NCBI GenBank assembly: GCA_016708905.1
Contig: JADJEV010000005.1
Coordinates: 682,001-746,000, forward strand
Reading direction: 5' to 3'
DNA: 64,000 bases
Source: Candidatus Methylophosphatis roskildensis
GTDB taxonomy: Bacteria > Pseudomonadota > Gammaproteobacteria > Burkholderiales > Rhodocyclaceae
Notes under the pieces: generated by a model
The model's input: the letters and a program-made list of their open reading frames with translations, nothing else
Told to the model about the DNA's origin: nothing
Databases searched by the model: none
Position numbers and translations under genes: made by a program
In this document: piece after piece, positions 48,003 to 56,838 of the stretch
How the letters are laid out: each line of letters starts with the position of its first letter
How positions within the stretch are numbered: position 1 is the first letter of the stretch

Positions 48003-48029
48003 TTTATGGTGGAATCCTCGCCCGGTCAA
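48001..48029 (-). promoter_or_regulatory. Candidate sigma-70 promoter of the dcw operon
   Basis: On the minus strand TTGACC (48029-48024) and TAAAGT (48006-48001) are separated by 17 bases. The -10 element lies at the edge of the MraZ repeats. Confidence 0.6.
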
Positions 48030-48223
48030 GGGCAGGTCAAAGTTTTTTGTGTCAACACAAGCACTTAACGTGGTTTTCCATACAGCATCGCTGCGAAAAC
48101 CCTTTAAACAACAGACACTTGGAGGGAGGGCTCCGCCCGCTTGGCGGGCCCTCCCGCCCTCCTCTCCGGCGCAAGCGCTCACTTGGCCGAGCGACCGGCG
48201 TTCACGAGGCCGCCCGACGGCAG
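48030..48223. other. Intergenic region upstream of mraZ, no gene seen
   Basis: The 588-bp gap between mraZ and the GGDEF gene is the largest in the window. Apart from the promoter and the repeat described separately, it holds a second TTGACA-like hexamer on the minus strand near 48050 and a GC-rich hairpin GCCCGC-TTG-GCGGGC at 48135-48149. I see no ORF with a ribosome-binding site. Confidence 0.5.
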
Positions 48224-48336
48224 CCCTGCGAGCCGCACCAGATGGCGGTCTACAGGTGCCCATCGCCAGGACGTCTAATCCATACGGCTTTTCGAAGTGC
48301 AGTGCCGTAGATCGCCATCTGGTGAGGCTCGCAGGG
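48224..48336. repeat. Palindromic intergenic repeat, copy D (long hairpin)
   Basis: Arms at 48224-48253 and 48307-48336 are inverted repeats of 30 bases with two mismatches (left arm starts CCCTGCGAGCCGCACCAGAT). The inner ends GGCGGTCTAC and GTAGATCGCCAT are the same as in copy A. The 53-base loop also contains AATCCATACGGC, a degenerate arm. The structure lies upstream of the GGDEF gene. Confidence 0.75.
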
Positions 48337-48509
48337 CAGGGCACCATGAAAGACCGTCGCGCGGGGCCGCGCCGACGGCGCGCTCACCCGACGGCCGGGA
48401 CCGCCGCCCTACCCCCGGTTGCGGATCTGGTCCAGAATGAACAATGGAGCGCGGATTCGCCAAGGCGAGAAGCCCGCCTCGATTCGCGCCCCATGTAGAA
48501 GACAAAACC

Positions 48510-49811
48510 ATGCCGCCACTACCGGAAACCCTGCTCGCCTGGCTCGACGAGGGCACCGATCAGGGGGTCTATGTCCTCTCACGCGGCAAGCTCGAATACG
48601 CCAACGCCGCGTTCCAGGCCGTGCTCGACGAGGACGCCCTCGACCTTGCCGAGTTCGTCGGCCGCTCGCGCATCCTGCCCGAGCACGGCGAAGCATCCGC
48701 CAGGCAGCCGACTGGCGACGAAAAAGCACCCCTTCGCTTGCCTTCGCAACCGGTGCGCCTGGCAGCCCGCGACGGCGCGGTGCACCGCCTGGTCGCGCAG
48801 GAGTGGCTAATCCGAAGCCGGGACGGCGCGCTGATCGTCGGCTGCATCAGCCCGCCGACCGATACGGCGGACTCCGATCATGCGCTGCTGCGCGTCGCGC
48901 TTTACGACGCGCTGACCGGTTTGCCCAACCGCAGCCTGCTGGAGGACCGGCTGTTTCAGGCGATCGCCCGCGTCCGCCGCAACGGCAAGCTAGCCGCCTT
49001 GCTGTATGCCGACCTCGATGGCTTCAAGCCGGTCAACGATCGCCACGGTCATCAGGCGGGCGACCTGGTTCTGCAGACTGTCAGTGGGCGGATGCTCGCC
49101 TGCGTGCGCGAAACGGACACCGTCGCGCGAATCGGCGGCGATGAATTCGCGATCGTGCTCGAGCAACCCGAGCATGTGAGCCAGGTCAGACTGGTCGCGA
49201 AAAAGCTCATTGCCAGTGTCGGCGAACCCATCGAATTGCCGAGTGGCGCCGCCGTGTGCGTCAGTTGCAGTATCGGCATCAGCCTGTGCCCGACCAATGG
49301 CATGAACCTGCGTGCCCTGATGAATGCGGCGGACCAGGCGATGTACCTGAGCAAGAACCAGGGCAGCGGGCAGTTCCGGGTATCGGCCGAATCTGCGGTG
49401 GCTGTCGAGCCGCTCGAATGGATGGACGAGCATGAGGCGGGCTCGATCGGCGTCGCGGAAATCGATCGCCAGCACGAAGAACTCATCGCAATGGCCAACC
49501 GCCTCCACCATGCGATCGACAACTCGGAGAGCTACGCCGTCCAGTCCTCGTTGCTCGACCACCTGATCAGCTTCGCCCAGTTTCACTTCGCCAGCGAGGA
49601 AGCACTGATGGATCGCTATGACGATCCGGGCGCCGAGGCACACAAGCGCCAGCATGCGCAACTGATCGCCCAGGTGCTGTTCTTTCGCCATGCGCTGTCG
49701 AACAGCGACAGCCAGATGATCCTCTCCGCCCTGCGTCCCTGGCTGATCCGCCACATCAGGAGCTGCGATCGGGAACTCGGCATCTTCCTGCAGGCGCAGG
49801 GGGTTCGATAG
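48510..49811 (+). CDS. PAS-like/GGDEF/hemerythrin protein (putative diguanylate cyclase)
   Basis: The 433-aa product has a PAS-like region (about residues 15-115), a GGDEF domain (about 125-295) with intact ARIGGDEFAIVLE active site and an RxxD product-inhibition site (RETD, 200-203), and a C-terminal bacteriohemerythrin domain (about 305-430). All expected di-iron ligands are present: H322, H359, E363, H378, H382, H415 and D420. It should make cyclic di-GMP under control of oxygen or redox state. Two starts are possible (48444, 48510) and neither has a strong ribosome-binding site; the later one fits the fold better. Confidence 0.92.
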   Translation: MPPLPETLLAWLDEGTDQGVYVLSRGKLEYANAAFQAVLDEDALDLAEFVGRSRILPEHGEASARQPTGDEKAPLRLPSQPVRLAARDGAVHRLVAQEWLIRSRDGALIVGCISPPTDTADSDHALLRVALYDALTGLPNRSLLEDRLFQAIARVRRNGKLAALLYADLDGFKPVNDRHGHQAGDLVLQTVSGRMLACVRETDTVARIGGDEFAIVLEQPEHVSQVRLVAKKLIASVGEPIELPSGAAVCVSCSIGISLCPTNGMNLRALMNAADQAMYLSKNQGSGQFRVSAESAVAVEPLEWMDEHEAGSIGVAEIDRQHEELIAMANRLHHAIDNSESYAVQSSLLDHLISFAQFHFASEEALMDRYDDPGAEAHKRQHAQLIAQVLFFRHALSNSDSQMILSALRPWLIRHIRSCDRELGIFLQAQGVR

Positions 49812-49969
49812 GCGCGCCGGCCTGCCCGTTTCAGGCGGGCGTTCTCGGGGCGGAATTTCACCCGCCTCGACCGCATCATGTCGAATGGATTGGCGGCGGG
49901 TGATCACGTGAACGCGCGCGAATCCTCCAGCGAGTATCCGCGTCGCGACCCGCAGCACGTCATGGGCCG

Positions 49970-51124
49970 CTACTCCGGGGCGACTGCCTGTTGCACCGGG
50001 CCTTCGTGTTCCATGCGCGGCTCGTCGACTGCGGAAAACAGTGGCAGGGATTCGCCCAGGGGTGATCGCGGCTGCCGGTCGGGCCGGGCATCTTCGGCGC
50101 TCAAGGCGGACACGCGCACACCGAGCAGGCGCAGCTTGCGATCGAGCCGCACGCGCTTCAGGCAGGCCCGCGCGGCCTTCCGGATTTCGAGTGCGTCCGC
50201 GGTCGGCCGCGGAATCGTCAGGTCGCGCGTGACGGTGCGGAAATCGTCGAAGCGCAGCTTGATGCCGATGGTGCGCCCGAGGTAGCGCCGCTTCTGCAGA
50301 TCCTGCGCGACCTGCGCGCATAGACGGGTGAAGATCGCGCTGAGTTCGGCGCGGTCGCGCAGCGGATGCAGATCACGCTCGAAGGTGGTTTCGCGGCTGC
50401 GCGAGCGTGGCTCGGATTCGGTGACGATCGGCCGCTCATCCCTGCCATGCGCGACCTCGTTCAGCCATCTGCCATAGTTGGCGCCGAAACGTTCGATCAG
50501 CGCCAGCGGGTCGTGCCGCGCGAGTCCGCCGATACTCTCGATGCCCATGCCATTGAGCTTCGCACTGGCCTTGGGGCCGACACCATTGATGCGCCCGACC
50601 GGCAGAGGCCAAACGCGCCGCTCGAGATCTCCCGGCCCGAGGATCGTCAGCCCGTCCGGTTTCTCTAGGTCGGAGCAGATCTTGGCCAGCAGCTTGTTGG
50701 GCGCGATGCCGATCGAGCAGGTGAGCCCAGTCGCATCGACTATGCGCTGCTTGAGCATGCGGCCGAGCGCGGTCGTCTCACCTTCCACATCGGTCAGATC
50801 GACATACACCTCGTCGATGCCGCGATCCTCGATCCGCGTTGCGAGGCTCGCGATGGCGGCCTTGAACAAGCGCGAGTATTTGCGATATTCGTCGAAGTCG
50901 ACCGGCAGAAAGATGCAGTCGGGACACAGCTCGAGCGCCTTGCGCGCCGGCATCGCCGAGCGCACGCCAAATCGGCGGGCGACATAGTTGGCGGTGGTCA
51001 CCACGCCGCGACCACCTCGCCCGCCGATCGCGACCGGCAGCTCGCGCAGTTCTGGCCGGCGCAGCAATTCGACCGAGGCATAGAACGCGTCCATGTCGAT
51101 GTGGGCAATTCGTCGCACTGGCAC
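49970..51124 (-). CDS. dinB: DNA polymerase IV (DinB)
   Basis: The 384-aa Y-family lesion-bypass polymerase begins RRIAHIDMDAFYASVELLRR with the catalytic Asp, has RIEDRGIDEVYVDLTDVEGE with the second acidic site, CSIGIAPNKLLAKICSDLEK and GPKASAKLNGMGIESIGGLA, and ends with a clamp-binding-like ESLPLF near the C terminus. No LexA box was recognised upstream; a palindromic repeat copy lies in that gap. Confidence 0.95.
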   Translation of the reverse strand: MPVRRIAHIDMDAFYASVELLRRPELRELPVAIGGRGGRGVVTTANYVARRFGVRSAMPARKALELCPDCIFLPVDFDEYRKYSRLFKAAIASLATRIEDRGIDEVYVDLTDVEGETTALGRMLKQRIVDATGLTCSIGIAPNKLLAKICSDLEKPDGLTILGPGDLERRVWPLPVGRINGVGPKASAKLNGMGIESIGGLARHDPLALIERFGANYGRWLNEVAHGRDERPIVTESEPRSRSRETTFERDLHPLRDRAELSAIFTRLCAQVAQDLQKRRYLGRTIGIKLRFDDFRTVTRDLTIPRPTADALEIRKAARACLKRVRLDRKLRLLGVRVSALSAEDARPDRQPRSPLGESLPLFSAVDEPRMEHEGPVQQAVAPE

Positions 51125-51200
51125 AGTCTAAACCGCGCACCCGCAACGGCGCCTTACCGGCACGGCCACGTGCCGCCGATCCGCCGCCGATCGATGCTCT

Positions 51201-51224
51201 GGAACCCGCATGGATACTGGGCCT
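51201..51224. repeat. Palindromic intergenic repeat, copy E (fragment)
   Basis: CGCATGGATACTGGG at 51207-51221 matches CGCATGGATATTGGG of copy A at 14 of 15 bases. It sits between dinB and the senC-like gene. The remaining parts of the element are degraded or absent. Confidence 0.45.
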
Positions 51225-51254
51225 TGAGGCACCTGCCAGCGCCGGAATCAGCGT

Positions 51255-53531
51255 CTACAGCGCGAGCCGGATCGGCTCGACATGCTGGCCCGCCGGCAGG
51301 ACATCGCCGATGCGCGCGGCCCGTTGATAGCCGAGCGCCCGCAGCGCCGCGATGCAGGCGTCGGCCCGCTCGGCCGGCAGGCTGGCGAGCAGGCCGCCAG
51401 CGGTCTGCGGGTCGAACAGCAACGGGTAGTTCGGGTGCTGGAGGGCCTCCTCCTGGTTGCGCAGCGCGCGGCGCAGGCGCACGTTCGCCGGTTGCAGCGA
51501 ACTGAGAATGCCGGCAGCGGCAGTCTCGACCGCGCCGTCGAGCACCGGCAGCGCGGCGAGGTCGAGTTCGACATCGACACCCGAAGGGCGCGTCATTTCG
51601 ACCAGGTGGCCGAGCAGGCCGAAGCCGGTCAGGTCGGTACAAGCGGTGGCGCCATGCTCGATCAGACAGCGTGCGCCGAGCCGATTCGACTGCGACATCG
51701 ATACCAGCGCGTCATCGATCCAGCGACCCGTGGCCCTCAGGCGGGCGTGCGCCGCAAACAGTGTGCCGGTGCCGATCGGCTTGGTCAGGATCATCACATC
51801 ACCCGCGCGCATGCCGCCCTTGCGCATAACAGCCGCCAGGCGTTCGTCGATCAGGCCATTGACGGCGAAGCCCAGCGCCAGTTCCCTGCCCTCGCCGGTA
51901 TGACCGCCGACCAGCGCGCAGCCGGCCTGGTTGAGCACATCGACTGCGCCGGACATCATCTGGAACAGGGTGTCCTCGACCTTGCTTTCGAGGCCCGGCG
52001 GTACGGTGGCGATGGCGGTGGCCGACTGCGCTTCGGCACCCATGGCGAAGATGTCGCCGAGCGCGTGATTGGCGGCGATCTTGCCGAACAGCCAGGGATC
52101 GTCGATGAAGGCGCGAAAGAAATCGACCGTATGCACCATCGCCTTGCCCGGCGGCACGCGGACAATGGCAGCGTCATCGGGCGCGTGGAGGCCGATCAGC
52201 ACGTCGTCACGCTCGATCGGGCTGACCGCGGCGAGCGCGCGCGACAACACGGTGGCACCGACCTTCGCGCCGCAGCCGCCGCAGCGCATCGCGATCGCCG
52301 AAATGGCTTGTGCGGATTCGGCTTTGTCGAGCGGTACCGCGGTTCCGCTGGCGCCGGACTTCTCCGCCATCTCCGGCAGATCGCGGAACTTCGCCATGAA
52401 GCGTTGGTCGATCCAGTCCTTCCAGCGCCACACCCAGGCACCCTCGGCATGGACCACGCCGCGCGAGGCCACGGCGCAGCGATCGCCGGTGCTGATCAGG
52501 GCAAGCCAGCGGCGTTGCGGCCGGTAGCTGCGCAACGGCTGTTCCAGGACCGCACGACGCAGATTCTCCGCCAGCGGCTTGCCCTGGCGCACCGCGAATA
52601 CGCCGGCCTTTTCCAGCGGCGTGTCGACCATCGACGCGCAATCGCCGGCGGCGAAGATCAGCGGATCGCTTAGCGTCTGCAGGGTGTCACGCACCAGGAT
52701 GAAGTCGCCATCGTCCAGCGCCAGGCCGGTATCGCGCAACCATACCGCACCGCCGGCCTGGGTGACCCAGACGATCTCGTCGGCATCGAGCGACTCGCCG
52801 GGCCGGGTGCTCAACCGACCACGCGCGACCTGGCTCACTTTGGCCGTGCGATGTACGACGACACCGCGCACCGTCAGCACCCGCTCGAAGCTCTGCCGCA
52901 CGCGCGCATTGTGGGTCGGCAGGATTTCCGGATCGGCCGAGAACAGATGAAAACGCAGTTCGTCGGGATCACGCCCCAGTTTGCGCATCTCGTTACGCAG
53001 GCGGAACTGCATTGCCAGGGTGAGTTCGACGCCGCCTGCGCCGGCGCCGACCAATGCGATCGTGGTCGGCCCGGCATGGCGGCAGACCCGCTCGAGCAAT
53101 GCCAGCCAGCGCTCGTTGAAGCGCCGGATCGGCTTGACCGGAATCGCATTGTCGGCCGCGCCCTCGACCTGCGTCATGTCCGGCGTCGAGCCGATGTTGA
53201 TCGACAGCCTGTCGTAGGGTACCGGCGGACGATGCCTGCACAGCACCTTGCGGTTCTCCCGGTCGATGCCAACGACTTCGTCGCGATAAAAGCGCGCGCC
53301 GGCGAACTCGGCTAGCCGGCGCAGATCGATATGCACGTCATCGTAGCCGTAGTGCCCGGCAATATAGCCGGGCAGCATGCCGGAGTACGGTGTGTGTGTA
53401 TCGGTGCACAGCACGGTCAGGCGCACGCCGGGCAGCGGCTGCATGCCAAAGCGCTTGAGCACCACGACGTGGCTGTGTCCGCCGCCGACAAGGACGATGT
53501 CTCTGAGGACCGGTTGTTCGGGCGTTTGCAT
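51255..53531 (-). CDS. senC: FAD/NAD(P) oxidoreductase-SelD fusion (selenophosphate synthetase, SenC type)
   Basis: The 758-aa product is a fusion. Residues about 8-385 are a pyridine-nucleotide-disulfide/NDH-type oxidoreductase with two Rossmann motifs (DIVLVGGGHSHVVVLKRFG and IALVGAGAGGVELTLAMQF) and LIFAAGDCASM. Residues about 412-758 are selenophosphate synthetase, with the catalytic Cys420 and Lys423 in RCGGCGAKVG, the ATP/Mg residues around DDAAIVRVPPG and HTVDFFRAFIDDPWLFGKIA, and LLFDPQTAGGLLASL. It makes selenophosphate from selenide and ATP. It starts 13 bp after the SenB-like gene, so both belong to one transcript. No selA, selB or selenouridine synthase lies nearby, which points to small-molecule selenium chemistry. 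Confidence 0.93.
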   Translation of the reverse strand: MQTPEQPVLRDIVLVGGGHSHVVVLKRFGMQPLPGVRLTVLCTDTHTPYSGMLPGYIAGHYGYDDVHIDLRRLAEFAGARFYRDEVVGIDRENRKVLCRHRPPVPYDRLSINIGSTPDMTQVEGAADNAIPVKPIRRFNERWLALLERVCRHAGPTTIALVGAGAGGVELTLAMQFRLRNEMRKLGRDPDELRFHLFSADPEILPTHNARVRQSFERVLTVRGVVVHRTAKVSQVARGRLSTRPGESLDADEIVWVTQAGGAVWLRDTGLALDDGDFILVRDTLQTLSDPLIFAAGDCASMVDTPLEKAGVFAVRQGKPLAENLRRAVLEQPLRSYRPQRRWLALISTGDRCAVASRGVVHAEGAWVWRWKDWIDQRFMAKFRDLPEMAEKSGASGTAVPLDKAESAQAISAIAMRCGGCGAKVGATVLSRALAAVSPIERDDVLIGLHAPDDAAIVRVPPGKAMVHTVDFFRAFIDDPWLFGKIAANHALGDIFAMGAEAQSATAIATVPPGLESKVEDTLFQMMSGAVDVLNQAGCALVGGHTGEGRELALGFAVNGLIDERLAAVMRKGGMRAGDVMILTKPIGTGTLFAAHARLRATGRWIDDALVSMSQSNRLGARCLIEHGATACTDLTGFGLLGHLVEMTRPSGVDVELDLAALPVLDGAVETAAAGILSSLQPANVRLRRALRNQEEALQHPNYPLLFDPQTAGGLLASLPAERADACIAALRALGYQRAARIGDVLPAGQHVEPIRLAL

Positions 53532-53544
53532 CGCAGAATTCTAC

Positions 53545-54546
53545 TTATGTCGGTTTCACCAGGTCATCAACAAGCTCACGCAGCGCCGCATGTTCCGCCC
53601 GCGGCGCGAACAGAGCGGCACGCCTGGCGCACTGACGGGCGAGGCGTGCCAGCAGGCCGTCAGCCTTGCCCTGCGTCGCGCGGCATTCCATGATCATGGC
53701 GACGAGCCCATTCACATCGCCGAAATCGAAGTAGCCGGCGTAGTCCACGCCCAGCATGCCGACATTGCCGTCGATGCGCGAGGCCATCACCGGCGTACCG
53801 CTGCAGACCGCTTCCATGACCACGTGTGCGCCGCCCTCGATCCGGCTGGCGTGGATCAGCAGGTGGGCACGCTGAATGCGCCGCCGCGCGGCTTCGTACG
53901 GCTGCCCGCCGAGCCAGCGGTAGTTTGCGGAATCGGCCATGGTCGCTCGCGCCGCCTCACCGAGGGCCGGATCGAGCGCTTCACCGATGTGATCGATCAG
54001 GATGTCGGAATAGCCTGCCATTTGCCGTGCAGCAGCAAACAACGTGTCGGGCGATTTCTCGTCGCGCAGATGGCCGACCATAAGCGCGCGCAATCGGCGC
54101 AGACTCTTGGACAACGGTCGACGTGAGGTTGTCGACTGGAATATCACCCGAGTCTTCGCCCGCGCTTCCGCCGGCACCGCAAGCGGGCCGCGTTCCTGCA
54201 GTACGACCAGCCGGTCGGCCAAGCGCAGCGATCGTTGCGCGATCGCATCGCTGCCGATGTCGCGGTACAGGTCGGTGCCGGTCAGCACCACCGCCAGCCC
54301 GCCCGACGGATGGGCCGCGCGCCAGGCGACGATGGAGGGCGCCGAGCGCCGAGCGTGCAGCGCGAGCATGATCTGGTCGTCATCGGCGTTCGGGTCAGGC
54401 CACTGCCTGACGATGCGCGTCGGACAGCGCGGCGAAAGGAATCGCTGCCAGCGGCGCGCGGTTTGCCAGTTGCCGTTGTTGGCATCGGCGAGCGCCGGGC
54501 TCACAATGACGACTCGACAACGGCTTCTCGACGGCCCCGCGCTCAC
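53545..54546 (-). CDS. senB: SenB-type glycosyltransferase (selenosugar synthase, TIGR04348)
   Basis: The 333-aa GT-B fold glycosyltransferase matches the TIGR04348 type, whose member SenB makes a selenosugar from selenophosphate and UDP-N-acetylhexosamine. Marks are VVIVSPALADANNGNWQTAR, AVVLTGTDLYRDIGSDAIAQ, ALMVGHLRDEKSPDTLFAAA and LIHASRIEGGAHVVMEAVCS followed by GTPVMASRIDGNVGMLG. The start is GTG at 54546 (VSAGPSRSRC), only 5 bp from the divergent SenA-like gene. The assignment to SenB is strengthened by the SelD gene downstream and the EgtB-like gene across the divergent gap. Confidence 0.9.
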   Translation of the reverse strand: MSAGPSRSRCRVVIVSPALADANNGNWQTARRWQRFLSPRCPTRIVRQWPDPNADDDQIMLALHARRSAPSIVAWRAAHPSGGLAVVLTGTDLYRDIGSDAIAQRSLRLADRLVVLQERGPLAVPAEARAKTRVIFQSTTSRRPLSKSLRRLRALMVGHLRDEKSPDTLFAAARQMAGYSDILIDHIGEALDPALGEAARATMADSANYRWLGGQPYEAARRRIQRAHLLIHASRIEGGAHVVMEAVCSGTPVMASRIDGNVGMLGVDYAGYFDFGDVNGLVAMIMECRATQGKADGLLARLARQCARRAALFAPRAEHAALRELVDDLVKPT

Positions 54547-54551
54547 GACTC

Positions 54552-55790
54552 ATGCCCGAGATGTTGATACCGGACTCGCGATGGCCCGCAGCGCGCAGCG
54601 CGCGCGAAGGCGATTCCGCAGCGCTCGCGGCTGCCTTGCTGGCGACGCGCACGCGCACGCTGGCCCTGCTGGCCGCCTATGAAGCGACGCTCGGCCCGGA
54701 TCTGCATGTCGCCTACTCGCCCCAGCTCAACCCGCCCTTGTGGGAAGTCGGTCATGTCGGCTGGTTCCAGGACTACTGGATCGCCCGGAATCGCCAACGG
54801 TCTGCCGGCATCGCCTGCGATCCGGATCACCCGCGTCCGGACGGGCGGCTGCCCGGGGCCGATGCGCGCTACAACTCCAGCGTGGTCGAGCACACGACCC
54901 GCTGGCGTTTGCCGCTGCCCGATCTTGCCGCCACTCGCGCCTGTCTCGAAGCCGGACTCGTCGAGACGCTGGACCTGCTGGCGCGCACACCGGCAGACGA
55001 CGAGGCGCTGTACTTCTTCCGCCTCGTTCTGTTTCACGAAGACATGCATGCCGAAGCCGCAACCTATATGGCGCAGGCGCTCGACATCCCGCTGCCGCCA
55101 GCCTTGTCGAACGGCCTGTCGGCCGAATCGCCCAGGTCGACGGTGCTTCGCATACTCGGCGGGGATTGGCGCCTGGGTTACGACGGTCCGGGTTTCGCGT
55201 TCGACAACGAGTTGCAGGCACACACCGTCCCGGTCGCTGCGTTCGAGATCGACGGCGCGCCAGTCACCTGGGCAGGCTATCTTCCCTTCCTCGAATCGGG
55301 CGGCTACCGCGAGGCACGCTGGTGGTCGGCAGACGGCTGGCAGTGGCGCACGAGCAACACGATCGAAGCGCCGCGCTATCTGCGGCAAGTCGACGGTGAG
55401 TGGCAGCATCAAATGTTCGGGCAATGGCAGCCCTTGACTTTGACATCGCCCGCAGTACACCTGACTTGGTTCGAGGCCGACGCCTGGTGCCGCTGGGCGG
55501 GGCGCCGCTTGCCGAGCGAAGCCGAATGGGAATGCGCCGCCCTGTCCGACAAGGAATTTCATTGGGGCGATGTGTGGGAATGGACGGCCAGCCCCTTTCT
55601 GGCCTACCCGGGCTTTTGTGCCCACCCTTACCGTGACTATTCGGCGCCATGGTTCGGCACGCGCCACGTTCTGCGCGGCGCCAGTCGGGCGACGTCGCCG
55701 AACATCGCGCATCCGCGCTATCGCAACTTCTTCACGGCGGAACGCAATGATATTCACGCGGGATTTCGCAGCTGCGCGGTCGACGGCTAA
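54552..55790 (+). CDS. senA: SenA-type selenoneine synthase (EgtB-like, DinB_2 + FGE domains)
   Basis: The 412-aa product has an N-terminal DinB_2 domain (about residues 25-170) with the iron ligands His68 (PPLWEVGHVGWFQDYW) and His162/His166 in FHEDMHAEAA, and a C-terminal sulfatase-modifying-factor (FGE) domain (about 200-412) with GGDWRLGYDGPGFAFDNE, WEWTASPF, VLRGASRAT and GFRSCAVDG. EgtB and SenA are non-heme iron enzymes that add sulfur or selenium to hercynine. Neighbouring SenB- and SelD-like genes make the selenium version more likely. A second ATG at 54561 is possible. The gene converges with egtD. Confidence 0.9.
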   Translation: MPEMLIPDSRWPAARSAREGDSAALAAALLATRTRTLALLAAYEATLGPDLHVAYSPQLNPPLWEVGHVGWFQDYWIARNRQRSAGIACDPDHPRPDGRLPGADARYNSSVVEHTTRWRLPLPDLAATRACLEAGLVETLDLLARTPADDEALYFFRLVLFHEDMHAEAATYMAQALDIPLPPALSNGLSAESPRSTVLRILGGDWRLGYDGPGFAFDNELQAHTVPVAAFEIDGAPVTWAGYLPFLESGGYREARWWSADGWQWRTSNTIEAPRYLRQVDGEWQHQMFGQWQPLTLTSPAVHLTWFEADAWCRWAGRRLPSEAEWECAALSDKEFHWGDVWEWTASPFLAYPGFCAHPYRDYSAPWFGTRHVLRGASRATSPNIAHPRYRNFFTAERNDIHAGFRSCAVDG

Positions 55791-55817
55791 CTCGCTGATG
55801 CCGCTCACGCCGATCCC

Positions 55818-56774
55818 TCAAGCCTGGGCCAGAAACACGGCGAACCAGCCGCGCTCGTCGGTCCACCGTCGAATGGCCGAAAAACCAGCATTCGCGAGCA
55901 ATGCAGCGAAATCCTCGGCGCGCCACTTGTAGGAGTTTTCGGTGTGAATGCGCTCGCCGGCTGCAAACCGCCGCTCGCCGCCGGGCCAGCGAACGGTGAG
56001 GGCGCGCAGCGCTTCCAGGTGCATCTCGATGCGCGAGTGCGCGGTGTCGTAGAACGCGACGTGTCGCCAGTCGGCCAGCGCGAAATCGGTGCCGGTCAAT
56101 CGGTTGATGTGCAGCAGCAGATTGCGGTTGAAAGCGGCCGTGACCTGAAGCGGATCATCGTAGGCGGGTTCCAGCACTTCGACCGGCTTGACCAGGTCGA
56201 CGCCGATCAGCAGCCCGCCTCCGCGGCATTCGCCTTGCACCTGGCGCAGGAAATCGAACGCCTGATCGGGGGTGAAATTGCCGATGCTCGACCCGGGATA
56301 GAACAGCAGGCGCGGCTCGTCTCCGATTTCCGTCGGCAGTTCCAGACGGCTGGAAAAATCCAGGCCGACACCGACGAGTTCCATTGCCGGATGCTGCCGT
56401 TGCAAGAGTTCGAGCGAGTGCCGAAGGAAGTCAACGGAAATATCGACCGCGACGTAGCGCTGCACGCCGAACGGCACGAACAAGCGCGCCGCCTTCTCGC
56501 AGTTGCCGGCGCCCAGGTCGACCAGGGTCGCGGCCCGCGGTCGGTGAAGCGCAATCTCGTCGCCATGGCGGGCGAATATCGCCGCCTCGGTTCGGGTCAG
56601 GTAATACTCGTCCAGCTCGGTGATGGCGGCGAACAGGCGTGAGCCGAGCGCATCATAGAGATACTTGGGTGAAGTGGAAGCCGGCTGCGCCGCCAGTCCG
56701 CGCAAGAGCTCGGCGCGAACCGATGCGGGTTGTTCCTGGCCGATCTGGATCAGGCGGGGCGAACGCACTGCCAT
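55818..56774 (-). CDS. egtD: L-histidine N-alpha-methyltransferase (EgtD type)
   Basis: The 318-aa SAM-dependent enzyme trimethylates histidine to hercynine. Marks are SPKYLYDALGSRLFAAITEL, DEYYLTRTEAAIFARHGDEI, VDLGAGNCEKAARLFVPFGV (SAM loop), LLFYPGSSIGNFTPDQAFDF, FNRNLLLHINRLTGTDFALA and DTAHSRIEMHLEAL. I chose the ATG at 56774 (MAVRSPRLIQ) over a long open frame that runs inside the ATP-grasp gene. It is the third gene of VTT protein-ATP-grasp-egtD, and its product is the substrate needed by the SenA-like enzyme next door. Confidence 0.95.
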   Translation of the reverse strand: MAVRSPRLIQIGQEQPASVRAELLRGLAAQPASTSPKYLYDALGSRLFAAITELDEYYLTRTEAAIFARHGDEIALHRPRAATLVDLGAGNCEKAARLFVPFGVQRYVAVDISVDFLRHSLELLQRQHPAMELVGVGLDFSSRLELPTEIGDEPRLLFYPGSSIGNFTPDQAFDFLRQVQGECRGGGLLIGVDLVKPVEVLEPAYDDPLQVTAAFNRNLLLHINRLTGTDFALADWRHVAFYDTAHSRIEMHLEALRALTVRWPGGERRFAAGERIHTENSYKWRAEDFAALLANAGFSAIRRWTDERGWFAVFLAQA

Positions 56775-56838
56775 TCGGCTCTCGCCTTGCCCTCGGCCAC
56801 GGCATCGGCCGGCGGTAGGCTGCCCGACCGAGCATGAC

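Noticed and set aside
52268..52290. Selenocysteine (in-frame TGA) at the SelD active site
   Set aside because: The active-site codon encodes Cys420 and the frame is open throughout, so no selenocysteine insertion is needed.
51255..55790. Ergothioneine rather than selenoneine pathway
   Set aside because: An EgtB/EgtD pair alone could mean ergothioneine, but the adjacent SelD and TIGR04348-type glycosyltransferase genes, and the lack of egtC/egtE or a gamma-glutamylcysteine ligase, favour selenoneine. It is not fully excluded.
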